This document shows, one piece after another, positions 7,924-14,113 of a stretch of 15,430 bases of DNA. Under the pieces are notes generated by a model, which was not told where the DNA came from, did no database searches, and was given only the letters and a program-made list of their open reading frames with translations. The translations under genes and the position numbers were made by a program. The stretch comes from Candidatus Methanophagaceae archaeon. GTDB lineage: Archaea > Halobacteriota > Syntropharchaeia > Alkanophagales > Methanospirareceae. The number at the start of each line of letters is the position of its first letter. The stretch's first letter is position 1. The stretch spans positions 1 to 15,430 of the forward strand of contig QENJ01000058.1 of the NCBI GenBank assembly GCA_013374505.1, given 5' to 3'.

Positions 7924-8688
7924 ATGACACGAACACGCTGCACAATCTGCGGCAAACCGGCATTGTACCGATGCAAGTACTGTGGCGATACCCTTTGCAA
8001 GGAGCATCTCCCGCCCGGACTGCATTGGTGCGTTGGATCAGAAGATCATAAAAATGACTCCGAAGAAGGAAGACCCGTCGCTATGCCGACCATAGAACGG
8101 CTAAAGAACGTTGATACTAGCTTATTCAGCGTATTCTCTCATAACTATTCCTATTTGCTATTGTTCATCATGGCCCTCTCTTTCGTTTTGCAATTACTCA
8201 TTCCGAGTTATACACAGTTGTTAATGCTATATCCTCAGAATGTCTTAGAACGACCCTGGACGCTGGTAACTTATGTCTTTCTTCATTCTACACATCAGTT
8301 CGGTCATATCCTTATCAACCTGCTCGTATTCGTCTTCTTTGCTCCGGTGTTAGAGCGTGAAGTGGGAAGCACAAAATTTCTACTCATCTTTTTCCTTTCT
8401 GGCATTTTTGCAGGGATTGGCTGGTGTTTTACTTCCATTTATCCTGCAGTGGGTGCAAGTGCGGTGATATACGCGATATTGACCACTCTTGCGGTGTTAA
8501 TGCCAAGACTGCGAGTGTATCTATTCGGTTTTGTACCACTGGAACTATGGATGATAGCTTTTATATTACCCTTATTTTATGACGTCTTACCGCTTATAAT
8601 GGGTTTGCAAGACGGAATAGCGCATGCGGCACATCTATACGGTCTTCTATTCGGTTTGCTTGCCGGCTTGAGTTTAAAAGATAAGTAA
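7924..8688 (+). CDS. Rhomboid-family intramembrane protease with N-terminal AN1 zinc finger
   Basis: Known: rhomboids are serine proteases that cleave within the membrane using a Ser-His dyad; AN1 fingers are small two-zinc domains that usually bind protein partners. Seen: 254 residues. Residues 6-36 match the complete AN1 spacing (C6, C9, C17, C20, C25, H28, H34, C36). After a charged linker come about six hydrophobic segments (77-94, 112-140, 152-170, 174-193, 197-220, 233-249). The rhomboid signatures are WTLVTYVFLH (112-121), a His in HILINLL (128-134), the catalytic Ser179 in GAS and His237 in AHLYGLLFG. Both dyad residues are present, so the enzyme is probably active. The zinc finger should face the cytoplasm and may recruit substrates or an adaptor (inference). 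It is transcribed alone, ahead of the riboflavin operon. Confidence 0.86.
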   Translation: MTRTRCTICGKPALYRCKYCGDTLCKEHLPPGLHWCVGSEDHKNDSEEGRPVAMPTIERLKNVDTSLFSVFSHNYSYLLLFIMALSFVLQLLIPSYTQLLMLYPQNVLERPWTLVTYVFLHSTHQFGHILINLLVFVFFAPVLEREVGSTKFLLIFFLSGIFAGIGWCFTSIYPAVGASAVIYAILTTLAVLMPRLRVYLFGFVPLELWMIAFILPLFYDVLPLIMGLQDGIAHAAHLYGLLFGLLAGLSLKDK

Positions 8689-8699
8689 AAAAGCAACCT

Positions 8700-8708
8700 T
8701 TTTATATT
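8700..8708 (+). promoter_or_regulatory. TATA box of the ribK-ribB operon
   Basis: The sequence ttttatatt lies 60-68 nt before the ribK start. Transcription should begin near 8730, leaving a leader of about 38 nt that contains a Shine-Dalgarno sequence. Confidence 0.5.
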
Positions 8709-8721
8709 CGCCTTTCCTATA

Positions 8722-8739
8722 TTTGAGATGTACCTCAAA
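8722..8739. promoter_or_regulatory. Palindromic operator candidate, likely RbkR box
   Basis: TTTGAG and CTCAAA form a perfect 6-bp inverted repeat with a 6-nt spacer (atgtac). The site sits on the transcription start predicted from the TATA box at 8700-8708, where a bound protein would block initiation. The first gene downstream encodes an HTH-riboflavin kinase, a family known to act as the regulator RbkR of archaeal riboflavin genes, so autoregulation is the simplest reading. Confidence 0.55.
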
Positions 8740-8767
8740 ATTGGTATTGCCGAGGTGAAGGAGAAAG

Positions 8768-9448
8768 ATGAGTAAGGACATAATTGATTCATTAAAAAAA
8801 CTCGCATTGTTAGGTGCGATTGCACAACCAGTTAAGTTATCTTCCGGGCAGTTTGCAGAAGCGATAAAATCGAGCGTACAGACCGCAGCGAGGCGACTCC
8901 AGGAGCTTGAAAGAGAAGGACTCGTGCATAGAAGAATAATCGCGGATGGGCAGTGGGTAATACTGACGGGAAGTGGGATAGCGCGACTGAAAAGTGAATG
9001 TTATGAATATCAGGAGATATTCTTTTCCACACCGAATATCGAGTTAGAACTCGGTGGTCATTTGATTACGGGTCTTGGCGAAGGGCAATATTATACGACT
9101 CTTATGGGCTATAAACGGCAATTTAAGACGAAATTAGGTTTCAATCCTTTTCCTGGCACCTTAAATCTACGTTTGGATTCACCGAGTATATCACTAAGGA
9201 AGAAATTGGCAGGGCTAAGTGGTGTAGAAATAGCAGGTTTTGAATCAGAAAATAGGACTTTTGGTGGTGGCAAGTGCTTCACATGTAAAATATTGTGTGA
9301 CCGAGCAGAGGGAATAAAAAGTGCGATTATCCTTCCCGACCGTACACATTATCCCGAAGATGTTGTAGAGATAATTTCACCTGTTTACTTAAGATGTGAA
9401 CTAAAATTAATTGATGGCGATGAAATAAGAGCGATGGTGATGGTATGA
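8768..9448 (+). CDS. ribK: HTH-fused CTP-dependent riboflavin kinase (RbkR/RibK)
   Basis: Known: archaeal riboflavin kinase uses CTP to phosphorylate riboflavin to FMN (EC 2.7.1.161); forms with an N-terminal winged helix also repress riboflavin genes. Seen: 226 residues. Residues about 5-80 form an HTH of MarR/ArsR type, with VQTAARRLQELEREGLV (37-53) as recognition helix and wing region. The kinase domain at 90-226 has G102-L-G-E-G-Q-Y-Y109, NPFPGTLNLRL (126-136), FGGGKC (165-170), RTHYPEDVVEIISP (192-205) and a C-terminal LIDGDEIRA (214-222). All main kinase motifs are intact. A strong Shine-Dalgarno (gaggtgaaggag, about 8752-8763) fixes the ATG at 8768. The stop overlaps the ribB start by 4 nt (ATGA), indicating translational coupling. 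Confidence 0.9.
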   Translation: MSKDIIDSLKKLALLGAIAQPVKLSSGQFAEAIKSSVQTAARRLQELEREGLVHRRIIADGQWVILTGSGIARLKSECYEYQEIFFSTPNIELELGGHLITGLGEGQYYTTLMGYKRQFKTKLGFNPFPGTLNLRLDSPSISLRKKLAGLSGVEIAGFESENRTFGGGKCFTCKILCDRAEGIKSAIILPDRTHYPEDVVEIISPVYLRCELKLIDGDEIRAMVMV

Positions 9449-10161
9449 ATGTTCCAGAGACGGTAGAACGTGGTATAGAATACGTAAAAAAGGGTAAAAT
9501 CGTATTAATCTACGATGCTGCGGATAGAGAGGGCGAGACGGACTTTGTAATGCCCGCATCTGCGGTTACACCAAAAGATATTGCGTATTATAGAAATGAA
9601 GGAGGTGGACTTATCTGCGTTGCTATACATCCCGTTGCAGCAGAGAAACTTGGACTGCCTCTGATTAGCGATATACTGAGAAACGTGACCGGTGAGTTCT
9701 TTCATCTAAGAAAGATGGTGGAAGGAAAGGGCGACCTTTCATACGATAAACGCTCTTCCTTTTCACTTTGGGTGAACCATCGTGATACATTCACAGGTAT
9801 AACGGATAGAGACAGAGCATTAACGGTAAAGCGGATAGGTGAAGCGGTGGACGAAGCACTGAACGGTAACACCTACGATTTTTGTGATGAGTTCAGGACA
9901 CCGGGGCATGTCTCAATATTGAAGGCCGCGGATGGCCTGCTCGATGAAAGAAGAGGTCAGACGGAGCTTTCGGTAGTCCTAGCGCTGCTTGCGGGCATAC
10001 CTCCTGCAATGGTAATCTGTGAAATGTTGGATACAGAAACTGGAGTTGCACTCACGAAGACAGATGCGATAGCCTTTGCATCAGAACGAGATGCGGTATT
10101 CATTGAAGGGAAAGACATAGTAGAAGCATATCAGTCCTTCCGCGCTCTTAGCCATAAGTAG
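9445..10161 (+). CDS. ribB: 3,4-dihydroxy-2-butanone 4-phosphate synthase, metal-ligand variant
   Basis: Known: converts ribulose 5-phosphate to 3,4-dihydroxy-2-butanone 4-phosphate and formate (EC 4.1.99.12), supplying the four-carbon unit of riboflavin; needs Mg2+. Seen: 238 residues, full length. D27-R-E-G-E31 supplies the acidic metal and substrate residues; other motifs are GGGLICVAI (53-61), HRDTFTGITDRDRALT (112-127) and RTPGHV (151-156). Oddity: the family motif GHTE, whose His is a metal ligand (H153 in E. coli, H164 in M. jannaschii), reads G171-Q172-T-E. All else is intact, so activity with an altered metal site is likelier than decay. It shares an operon with ribK (4-nt overlap). 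ribB and the kinase are the first-branch and late steps of the same pathway, consistent with joint repression by RbkR. Confidence 0.9.
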   Translation: MNVPETVERGIEYVKKGKIVLIYDAADREGETDFVMPASAVTPKDIAYYRNEGGGLICVAIHPVAAEKLGLPLISDILRNVTGEFFHLRKMVEGKGDLSYDKRSSFSLWVNHRDTFTGITDRDRALTVKRIGEAVDEALNGNTYDFCDEFRTPGHVSILKAADGLLDERRGQTELSVVLALLAGIPPAMVICEMLDTETGVALTKTDAIAFASERDAVFIEGKDIVEAYQSFRALSHK

Positions 10162-10204
10162 CTGCCCGTTCTCTGAACAGTTATACCTTAGTCATTGTTG
10201 TTAG

Positions 10205-10357
10205 TACAAAACGCTACAGCGATTTCGCTTTTTGCTACTGCAGGGGACCGCAGCCTACTAAGAGCAGTACGAAGGGATAAGAGATTTCCTTTTGGGGGGG
10301 GGTCTCCCTTGCGGGCTTCTATCTCCGGGATAGCAAAGGGTCCTGAGACCGCCCCTT
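10205..10357. repeat. GC-rich hairpin-forming insert, possible small non-coding repeat or MITE
   Basis: The 529 bases between ribB and the tRNA hold a small minus-strand gene and this structured stretch, which differs in texture from the AT-rich flanks. Seen: a short palindrome agcgatttcgct (10218-10229); an inverted repeat tactgc/gcagta (10236-10241 and 10264-10269); a run of nine G (10294-10302); and an imperfect 11-bp inverted repeat (10296-10306 with 10345-10355, one mismatch) that encloses a second stem ctatc/gatag (10319-10323 and 10329-10333). The edge of the large hairpin coincides with the point where the UPF0058 gene stops resembling its family. No transposase and no clear target duplication are seen. 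The element boundary near 10205 is a guess. Confidence 0.45.
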
Positions 10358-10546
10358 TAAAGAAGCAAGCTCGATTCCGAGAGCGAAGACCGCCTGTTTG
10401 TGATCTTCTTTGCTTCGATGCACCTGAAATGGAGAAATACCCAACTTGTTGTACTTTGCGAAATCGCAAGCCAATCCATTTTCCTCGCAGCACTTCTTCA
10501 ATTGCGCCAATAATAAATGCAAATGCACCAACTCTTCCTTTTTCAT
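10319..10546 (-). CDS. UPF0058 family protein, C-terminus truncated
   Basis: Seen: 75 residues. Residues 1-62 match the archaeal UPF0058 family: an N-terminal KKEELVHLHLLLAQLKK helix, then LGISPFQVHRSKEDHKQAVFALG (36-58), with the His-x-x-Ser and HK positions typical of the family. Family members are about 85-95 residues and continue after ELAS with a conserved helical tail. Here the reading frame instead enters a GC-rich hairpin segment and ends after 12 unrelated residues (KGRSQDPLLSRR). The missing tail is not found downstream before ribB. The start ATG at 10546 is preceded by a TATA-like box about 30 nt upstream. UPF0058 proteins are annotated as possible metal-binding proteins of unknown function. 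The gene may be a recent 3'-truncated pseudogene or may still make a shortened protein. Confidence 0.65.
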   Translation of the reverse strand: MKKEELVHLHLLLAQLKKCCEENGLACDFAKYNKLGISPFQVHRSKEDHKQAVFALGIELASLKGRSQDPLLSRR

Positions 10547-10571
10547 GGTATATCTTACCTATACATTCTAC

Positions 10572-10580
10572 ATATTTAAA
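10572..10580 (-). promoter_or_regulatory. TATA box of the UPF0058 gene
   Basis: On the minus strand the sequence tttaaatat is centred about 30 nt before the ATG at 10546, so the mRNA would have almost no leader. The intact promoter suggests that the truncated gene may still be transcribed. Confidence 0.45.
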
Positions 10581-10657
10581 TGTTCATGTGGCGTCAGCAG
10601 GTGTAAACAACATCCACCAAAAAAAGCCGCCTTTTCTGTAAACGCTTAAGTATCTCA

Positions 10658-10668
10658 AGTATTAATAT
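10658..10668 (+). promoter_or_regulatory. TATA box of tRNA-Thr (and possibly proS)
   Basis: The sequence agtattaatat is centred about 27-28 nt before the first base of the tRNA at 10691, the usual archaeal distance from TATA box to a transcription start. No other promoter fits between the tRNA and proS, so the same promoter may serve both. Confidence 0.5.
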
Positions 10669-10690
10669 CCTCAAAGAGATACCACTGGGA

Positions 10691-10762
10691 GCCGCTGTGG
10701 CTTAGGGGTAAAGCGGCTGATTCGTAATCAGCAGATCGTGGGTTCAAATCCCACCAGCGGCT
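10691..10762 (+). tRNA. tRNA-Thr (anticodon CGU)
   Basis: A complete 72-nt cloverleaf. The acceptor stem gccgctg/cagcggc pairs over 7 bp, the D stem is gctt/aagc, the anticodon stem gctga/tcagc holds the loop ttcgtaa (anticodon CGT at 10723-10725, reading ACG), the variable loop is 5 nt, and the T stem gtggg/cccac closes the loop ttcaaat. The discriminator is U73, as expected for archaeal tRNA-Thr. No intron is present and CCA is not encoded. A37 follows U36, the context for t6A and then ms2t6A. The 3' end is only six bases from the proS ATG. Confidence 0.96.
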
Positions 10763-10768
10763 TTGATA

Positions 10769-12253
10769 ATGCAAACAAAAACAGAAAGCAAGACCACTTT
10801 ACCGAAGGAAGGCCACTTCAGCGAGTGGTATAGTGAGATACTGAAACGTGCCGAGATATTAGACATCCGGTATCCGGTGAAAGGAGTATATGTATGGTAT
10901 CCGTACGGATTCAAATTGCGTAATCTCATATACACGACTTTGAGGGCTTTTATGGATAAAGAACACGAAGAGGTGCTTTTCCCAATGTTAATACCAAAAG
11001 ATGAGTTAATGAAAGAAGAGGAACACATAAAAGGGTTTGAAGAGGAGGTTTTCTGGGTAACAAAAGGCGGAACTACCGAGTTGGACATTCCTCTTGCTCT
11101 TCGCCCTACTTCAGAGACGGCAATATATCCTGTGTTTAAAGTCTGGATAAGGTCACATCGCGACCTGCCACTTCGTGTATATCAAATTGTAAACATATTC
11201 AGATACGAGACGAAGCATACGAGACCGCTCATTCGACTGCGTGAGATAACATCCTTTAAAGAGGCGCATACAGCACACGCAAGTCTGGCGGATGCCGAGG
11301 AGCAGGTAAAAATAGCTATCACATTATACCGGAATTTCTTTGACCTGCTGGAGGTCCCCTATATAATCACAAGAAGGCCGGACTGGGATAAATTCCCGGG
11401 TGCTGCATATACCCTTGCCTTTGATACACTCATGCCGGATGGTAGGACAATGCAAATCGGGACAATTCACTTGCTCGGCGAGAGCTTTGCGAGAACTTTT
11501 GATATAAAATATGAGGATAATGCAGGCTCGTTGCAGTACGTAAATCAGACCTGTTATGGCATATCGGAACGGTGCGTTGCCGCTGTAATTTCTATTCACG
11601 GCGATGAGCATGGCCTGGTATTACCGCCTGAAGTTTCGCCCATTCAGGTCGTTATCGTGCCTATAGTGTTTTCGGGTAAGGCGGGGAGCGACGAAGACGA
11701 AGTAAAAAAGGCTTGTGCTGCCGTTTATGAGGGATTGGAAACTGCAGGAATAAGAGCGTTCTTGGACGATTCCGAGGAAAGGCCCGGTGCGAAGTACTAC
11801 CGATGGGAGATGAAGGGGGTACCTTTGAGGATAGAGATAGGACCCCGGGATTTGCGAAACAATAGCTGTGAATTCGTAAGAAGAGATAATTTCCAGAGGG
11901 TGCATGTTCCCCTTCACGATGCCGTACCCGAAGTGAAGAGGACGCTGGAAGAAGTACAGTCTAGTATTCATGGACGAGCAAAAGAGGCTTTAGTCGCGAA
12001 TATTCATGAATGTGAAGGCAGCGATGCAGGAAGTGTCGAGGAGATGCGAGCACTGAAACATAAGGCAGAACACGGTATCGTTTCTTTATTCTTGTGTGAT
12101 AGCGCAAGATGCGGTAAGGATTTAGAGGAACATCTTGACGCGAGTGTGTTAGGCGAACCTTTACACGAAGATGAAATGCACGATAAAAGTGAAGGTAAGT
12201 GCATTATTTGTTCGCGAAAAGCCAGAAGAGTATATGTTGCAAGGACATATTGA
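10769..12253 (+). CDS. proS: Prolyl-tRNA synthetase, archaeal/eukaryotic type
   Basis: Known: class II synthetase that charges tRNA-Pro with proline (EC 6.1.1.15). Seen: 494 residues from the ATG at 10769. Motif 1 lies around GVYVWYPYGFKLRN (39-52). Then come LRPTSETAIYPVF (111-123) and motif 2, RVYQIVNIFRYE to RPLIRLRE (136-159). The motif 3 region is GISERCVAAVISIHGDEHG (264-282). The anticodon-binding domain spans about 292-395. The C-terminal zinc-type domain has C443, C448, C478 and C481 and ends in an aromatic residue, as in archaeal ProRS. There is no bacterial editing insert. A TTG at 10763 in the same frame would add two residues, but it abuts the tRNA, so the ATG is preferred. No Shine-Dalgarno can exist upstream except within the tRNA, so the mRNA is probably leaderless, perhaps produced by tRNA 3' cleavage. 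Confidence 0.93.
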   Translation: MQTKTESKTTLPKEGHFSEWYSEILKRAEILDIRYPVKGVYVWYPYGFKLRNLIYTTLRAFMDKEHEEVLFPMLIPKDELMKEEEHIKGFEEEVFWVTKGGTTELDIPLALRPTSETAIYPVFKVWIRSHRDLPLRVYQIVNIFRYETKHTRPLIRLREITSFKEAHTAHASLADAEEQVKIAITLYRNFFDLLEVPYIITRRPDWDKFPGAAYTLAFDTLMPDGRTMQIGTIHLLGESFARTFDIKYEDNAGSLQYVNQTCYGISERCVAAVISIHGDEHGLVLPPEVSPIQVVIVPIVFSGKAGSDEDEVKKACAAVYEGLETAGIRAFLDDSEERPGAKYYRWEMKGVPLRIEIGPRDLRNNSCEFVRRDNFQRVHVPLHDAVPEVKRTLEEVQSSIHGRAKEALVANIHECEGSDAGSVEEMRALKHKAEHGIVSLFLCDSARCGKDLEEHLDASVLGEPLHEDEMHDKSEGKCIICSRKARRVYVARTY

Positions 12254-12300
12254 ACTCGTCTAAAGTCCCTTTTATAACGACAAAACGGTTTCTGTACCTG

Positions 12301-12329
12301 TTTTTTTATCCACCTCATAAAGTTTTTTT
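12301..12329 (+). terminator. Two oligo-T tracts after proS
   Basis: Two runs of seven T (12301-12307 and 12323-12329) lie 48-76 nt after the proS stop, the kind of signal at which archaeal RNA polymerase terminates. A weak TATA-like ttttataa at 12270-12277 precedes them. Confidence 0.5.
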
Positions 12330-12345
12330 GGTGCACTTGAGTAAA

Positions 12346-12471
12346 AAACCGAAAGGTTTAACAGAGTATCAAAACTAAACTCTTTCACGGAAAGATAGGG
12401 GTGAAAGGCGAGAAGGAATGGAAAGCACCAACTCCCGGATAAAGCTTTCTTTTTACAAAGGAAGGTTGGTG
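12346..12471 (+). other. Run of hairpins upstream of the SIS gene, possible leader RNA or sRNA
   Basis: The 243-base gap between proS and the SIS gene contains successive stems: aaacc-GAAA-ggttt with a GNRA tetraloop (12346-12359); agagt/actct (12363-12367 with 12379-12383); ctttcac/gtgaaag (12382-12388 with 12401-12407, 12-nt loop, overlapping the previous stem by two bases, so the two compete); and caccaac/gttggtg (12426-12432 with 12465-12471). The region has no convincing reading frame. It matches no RNA family I recognise. It could be the 5' leader of the SIS gene, a free-standing small RNA, or chance. Confidence 0.35.
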
Positions 12472-12496
12472 GTGCCGTTCTTTGCTCGCGTAACAC

Positions 12497-13627
12497 ATGG
12501 TACAAAATAATAAAATCGCAATGGAAGTCCGGTATATCAATGGCGTTATACGGAACGTTCGTAATGTCAAGAGGCGAGAATTCAAGCCTTTTTACAAAGC
12601 ACTTAAAGATGCCGACTGTATAGTTCTCGTTGGGGAAGGGCGGTCACAAAGCGCAGTTTACATTGGCATGGGTCAACTGAGAAAGGAAGTGAAAACTATG
12701 GTTGACATAGATTTCCCGGGTAGCACCATAGAGGAGGCAGCGCCTGTGTTGGAGCAGATGTATGATAATATAGCACTGCTCGTCAATTCCGGAAGTGGCG
12801 AGACGTCAACACCTAAAATAGTGGTAAAACAACTCGCGGATTATATCGAGCGTAAAAAGAGCGATAAATTCACCATTAACGCAGTTGTCTCTAACCTGAA
12901 TTCCTCGATCGGCAAAATGGGCGAGAAAGAATATGGTAATGTTGTCGAGTTGTCCGGGCGGGATAGAAAACCTGAGACCACTAATGGCTTCCTAAAACAC
13001 GGTATAATGAATGATGTTTATGAATTAGGTTCTCTGTTACTATTTCAGAAAACAAAGGAAGCACTAAATGAATATAAGGATTACAAAACGGTATTTAGAA
13101 ATATAGAAGTGGAATCAAAGGAAATCGGTAAAATTGTGAATAAGTTTGTTAGTTCTGGCATTTACAAAAAGGTAATTGACAATCTGGAGACGAGAAGCCA
13201 AATAACTATGGGTGGTATAGGTCCCGCGAGGAACGTTGCGAGGATGACTGCGATACGACTGCAGCATGTTAAGAGAGCCATAGGTGACGAGGCGTATTTA
13301 TCAGGACCTTTTGCACCAAAACCACGCGCTGGTGACATATTATTTTTAATCTCGCGATCGGGAGAGACGGAAACCCTTTTGAGATGGTGCAAGGAGCAGA
13401 AGAAATTTGGTGGGCATATTTATTCTATCGTGGGCACAGAATCCACCTTATCGAGAAATTCTGATAGTTTCATCATAGAGTGCACACCTGACACGTTCTA
13501 TGAACGCGCAACGTTTGCGCTCAGCCCACTTCCTCTACATTTAGTCGAAAGGCTGAATCAAAGGGGGTTCATGCTACCGGAGTATATTCTGGAATGGCTG
13601 CGGGTGCAACATTCGGTTTTAGAATAG
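12497..13627 (+). CDS. Double SIS-domain (sugar isomerase-type) protein
   Basis: Known: SIS domains bind phosphosugars, as isomerases or as sensors. Seen: 376 residues in two SIS modules. Module 1 (about 28-160) has VLVGEGRSQSAV (43-54) and NSGSGETST (97-105). Module 2 (about 208-360) has MGGIGPARNVA (238-248), LISRSGETE (284-292) and the closing IVGTESTLS region (311-319). The S-x-SGE(T) phosphate-binding signature is present in both halves. This tandem layout resembles the isomerase half of glucosamine-6-phosphate synthase and bifunctional phosphoglucose/phosphomannose isomerases, but there is no glutaminase domain and I cannot name the substrate. A second in-frame ATG at 12521 is an alternative start; no strong Shine-Dalgarno distinguishes them. 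The 3' end converges on the decarboxylase gene with only 18 nt between. Confidence 0.72.
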   Translation: MVQNNKIAMEVRYINGVIRNVRNVKRREFKPFYKALKDADCIVLVGEGRSQSAVYIGMGQLRKEVKTMVDIDFPGSTIEEAAPVLEQMYDNIALLVNSGSGETSTPKIVVKQLADYIERKKSDKFTINAVVSNLNSSIGKMGEKEYGNVVELSGRDRKPETTNGFLKHGIMNDVYELGSLLLFQKTKEALNEYKDYKTVFRNIEVESKEIGKIVNKFVSSGIYKKVIDNLETRSQITMGGIGPARNVARMTAIRLQHVKRAIGDEAYLSGPFAPKPRAGDILFLISRSGETETLLRWCKEQKKFGGHIYSIVGTESTLSRNSDSFIIECTPDTFYERATFALSPLPLHLVERLNQRGFMLPEYILEWLRVQHSVLE

Positions 13628-13645
13628 AACGAAAGCACGCTAAAT

Positions 13646-14113
13646 TCATTCTGCTGTACTTACCGCGATCACTGAGTTCTTGTACCGTACCCTATCACCT
13701 TCCTTTACCTTTATCTTAAAACCTTCTGGAACGGTAACATCCACACGAGAGCCGAAACAAATCTTACCCATTCGCTCACCTTTACTTAGTTTCTGCCCTG
13801 CTTTCACATCGCATAGTATTTTCCGCGTAAAGAATCCTGCTATTTGTGCTACGTTTATATCTCCGTACTTCGTACTCAGTTCTATCGTATTTTTCATGTT
13901 GAAATCACTGCTACGTAAGAAAGCGGGCTTAAATTTACCCTTTTTGGGCGTTATTTTCTTTACAACGCAATTCAATGGTGCAGTAGTAACATGCACATTA
14001 TGAATATGCATGAATATTGTAATAGTTTTCTGTCCCCTTTCATCTGCTCCAATCCACAATATCTTCCCACTTGCGGGCGAGAGCATTTGTTCATTCATAG
14101 TCTCTAAATCCAT
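13646..14113 (-). CDS. Short PSD-like (archaetidylserine) decarboxylase, catalytic Asp replaced
   Basis: Known: PSD-family proenzymes self-cleave at a Gly-Ser bond to create a pyruvoyl group and decarboxylate phospholipid serine headgroups, giving ethanolamine lipids; the archaeal form acts on archaetidylserine at the membrane. Seen: 155 residues with LSPASGKI (11-18), HIHNVHVTTAP (36-46), KGKFKPAF (58-65), QIAGFFTRKI (90-99), KGERMGKICFGSRVDVTVP (111-129); the cleavage site is G121-S122. Two departures: the usual N-terminal membrane helix is absent (archaeal members are about 200 residues), and the SPADG motif carrying the Asp of the self-cleavage triad (E. coli D90) has Ser15. The His equivalent to H147 (H41) and the Ser remain. 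The start overlaps pcm; ATG 14098 is an alternative and gives an 8-nt overlap. It is the last gene of the minus-strand operon. Confidence 0.78.
   Translation of the reverse strand: MDLETMNEQMLSPASGKILWIGADERGQKTITIFMHIHNVHVTTAPLNCVVKKITPKKGKFKPAFLRSSDFNMKNTIELSTKYGDINVAQIAGFFTRKILCDVKAGQKLSKGERMGKICFGSRVDVTVPEGFKIKVKEGDRVRYKNSVIAVSTAE

Noticed and set aside
10195..10641. A 148-residue plus-strand frame and a 101-residue minus-strand frame over the structured segment
   Set aside because: Both read through the hairpins and the G9 tract with low-complexity, Arg-rich sequence. One is antisense to the UPF0058 gene and the other is a shifted frame of it. No family resemblance.
10763..10768. TTG start for proS, two codons before the ATG
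   Set aside because: It begins on the base after the tRNA discriminator, where tRNA processing would remove any ribosome-binding context. The ATG at 10769 is the ordinary choice.
12254..12496. Possible RNase P RNA or SRP RNA
   Set aside because: The gap is too short and lacks the conserved cores of either RNA. Only local hairpins are visible, so it is reported as an unassigned structured region.
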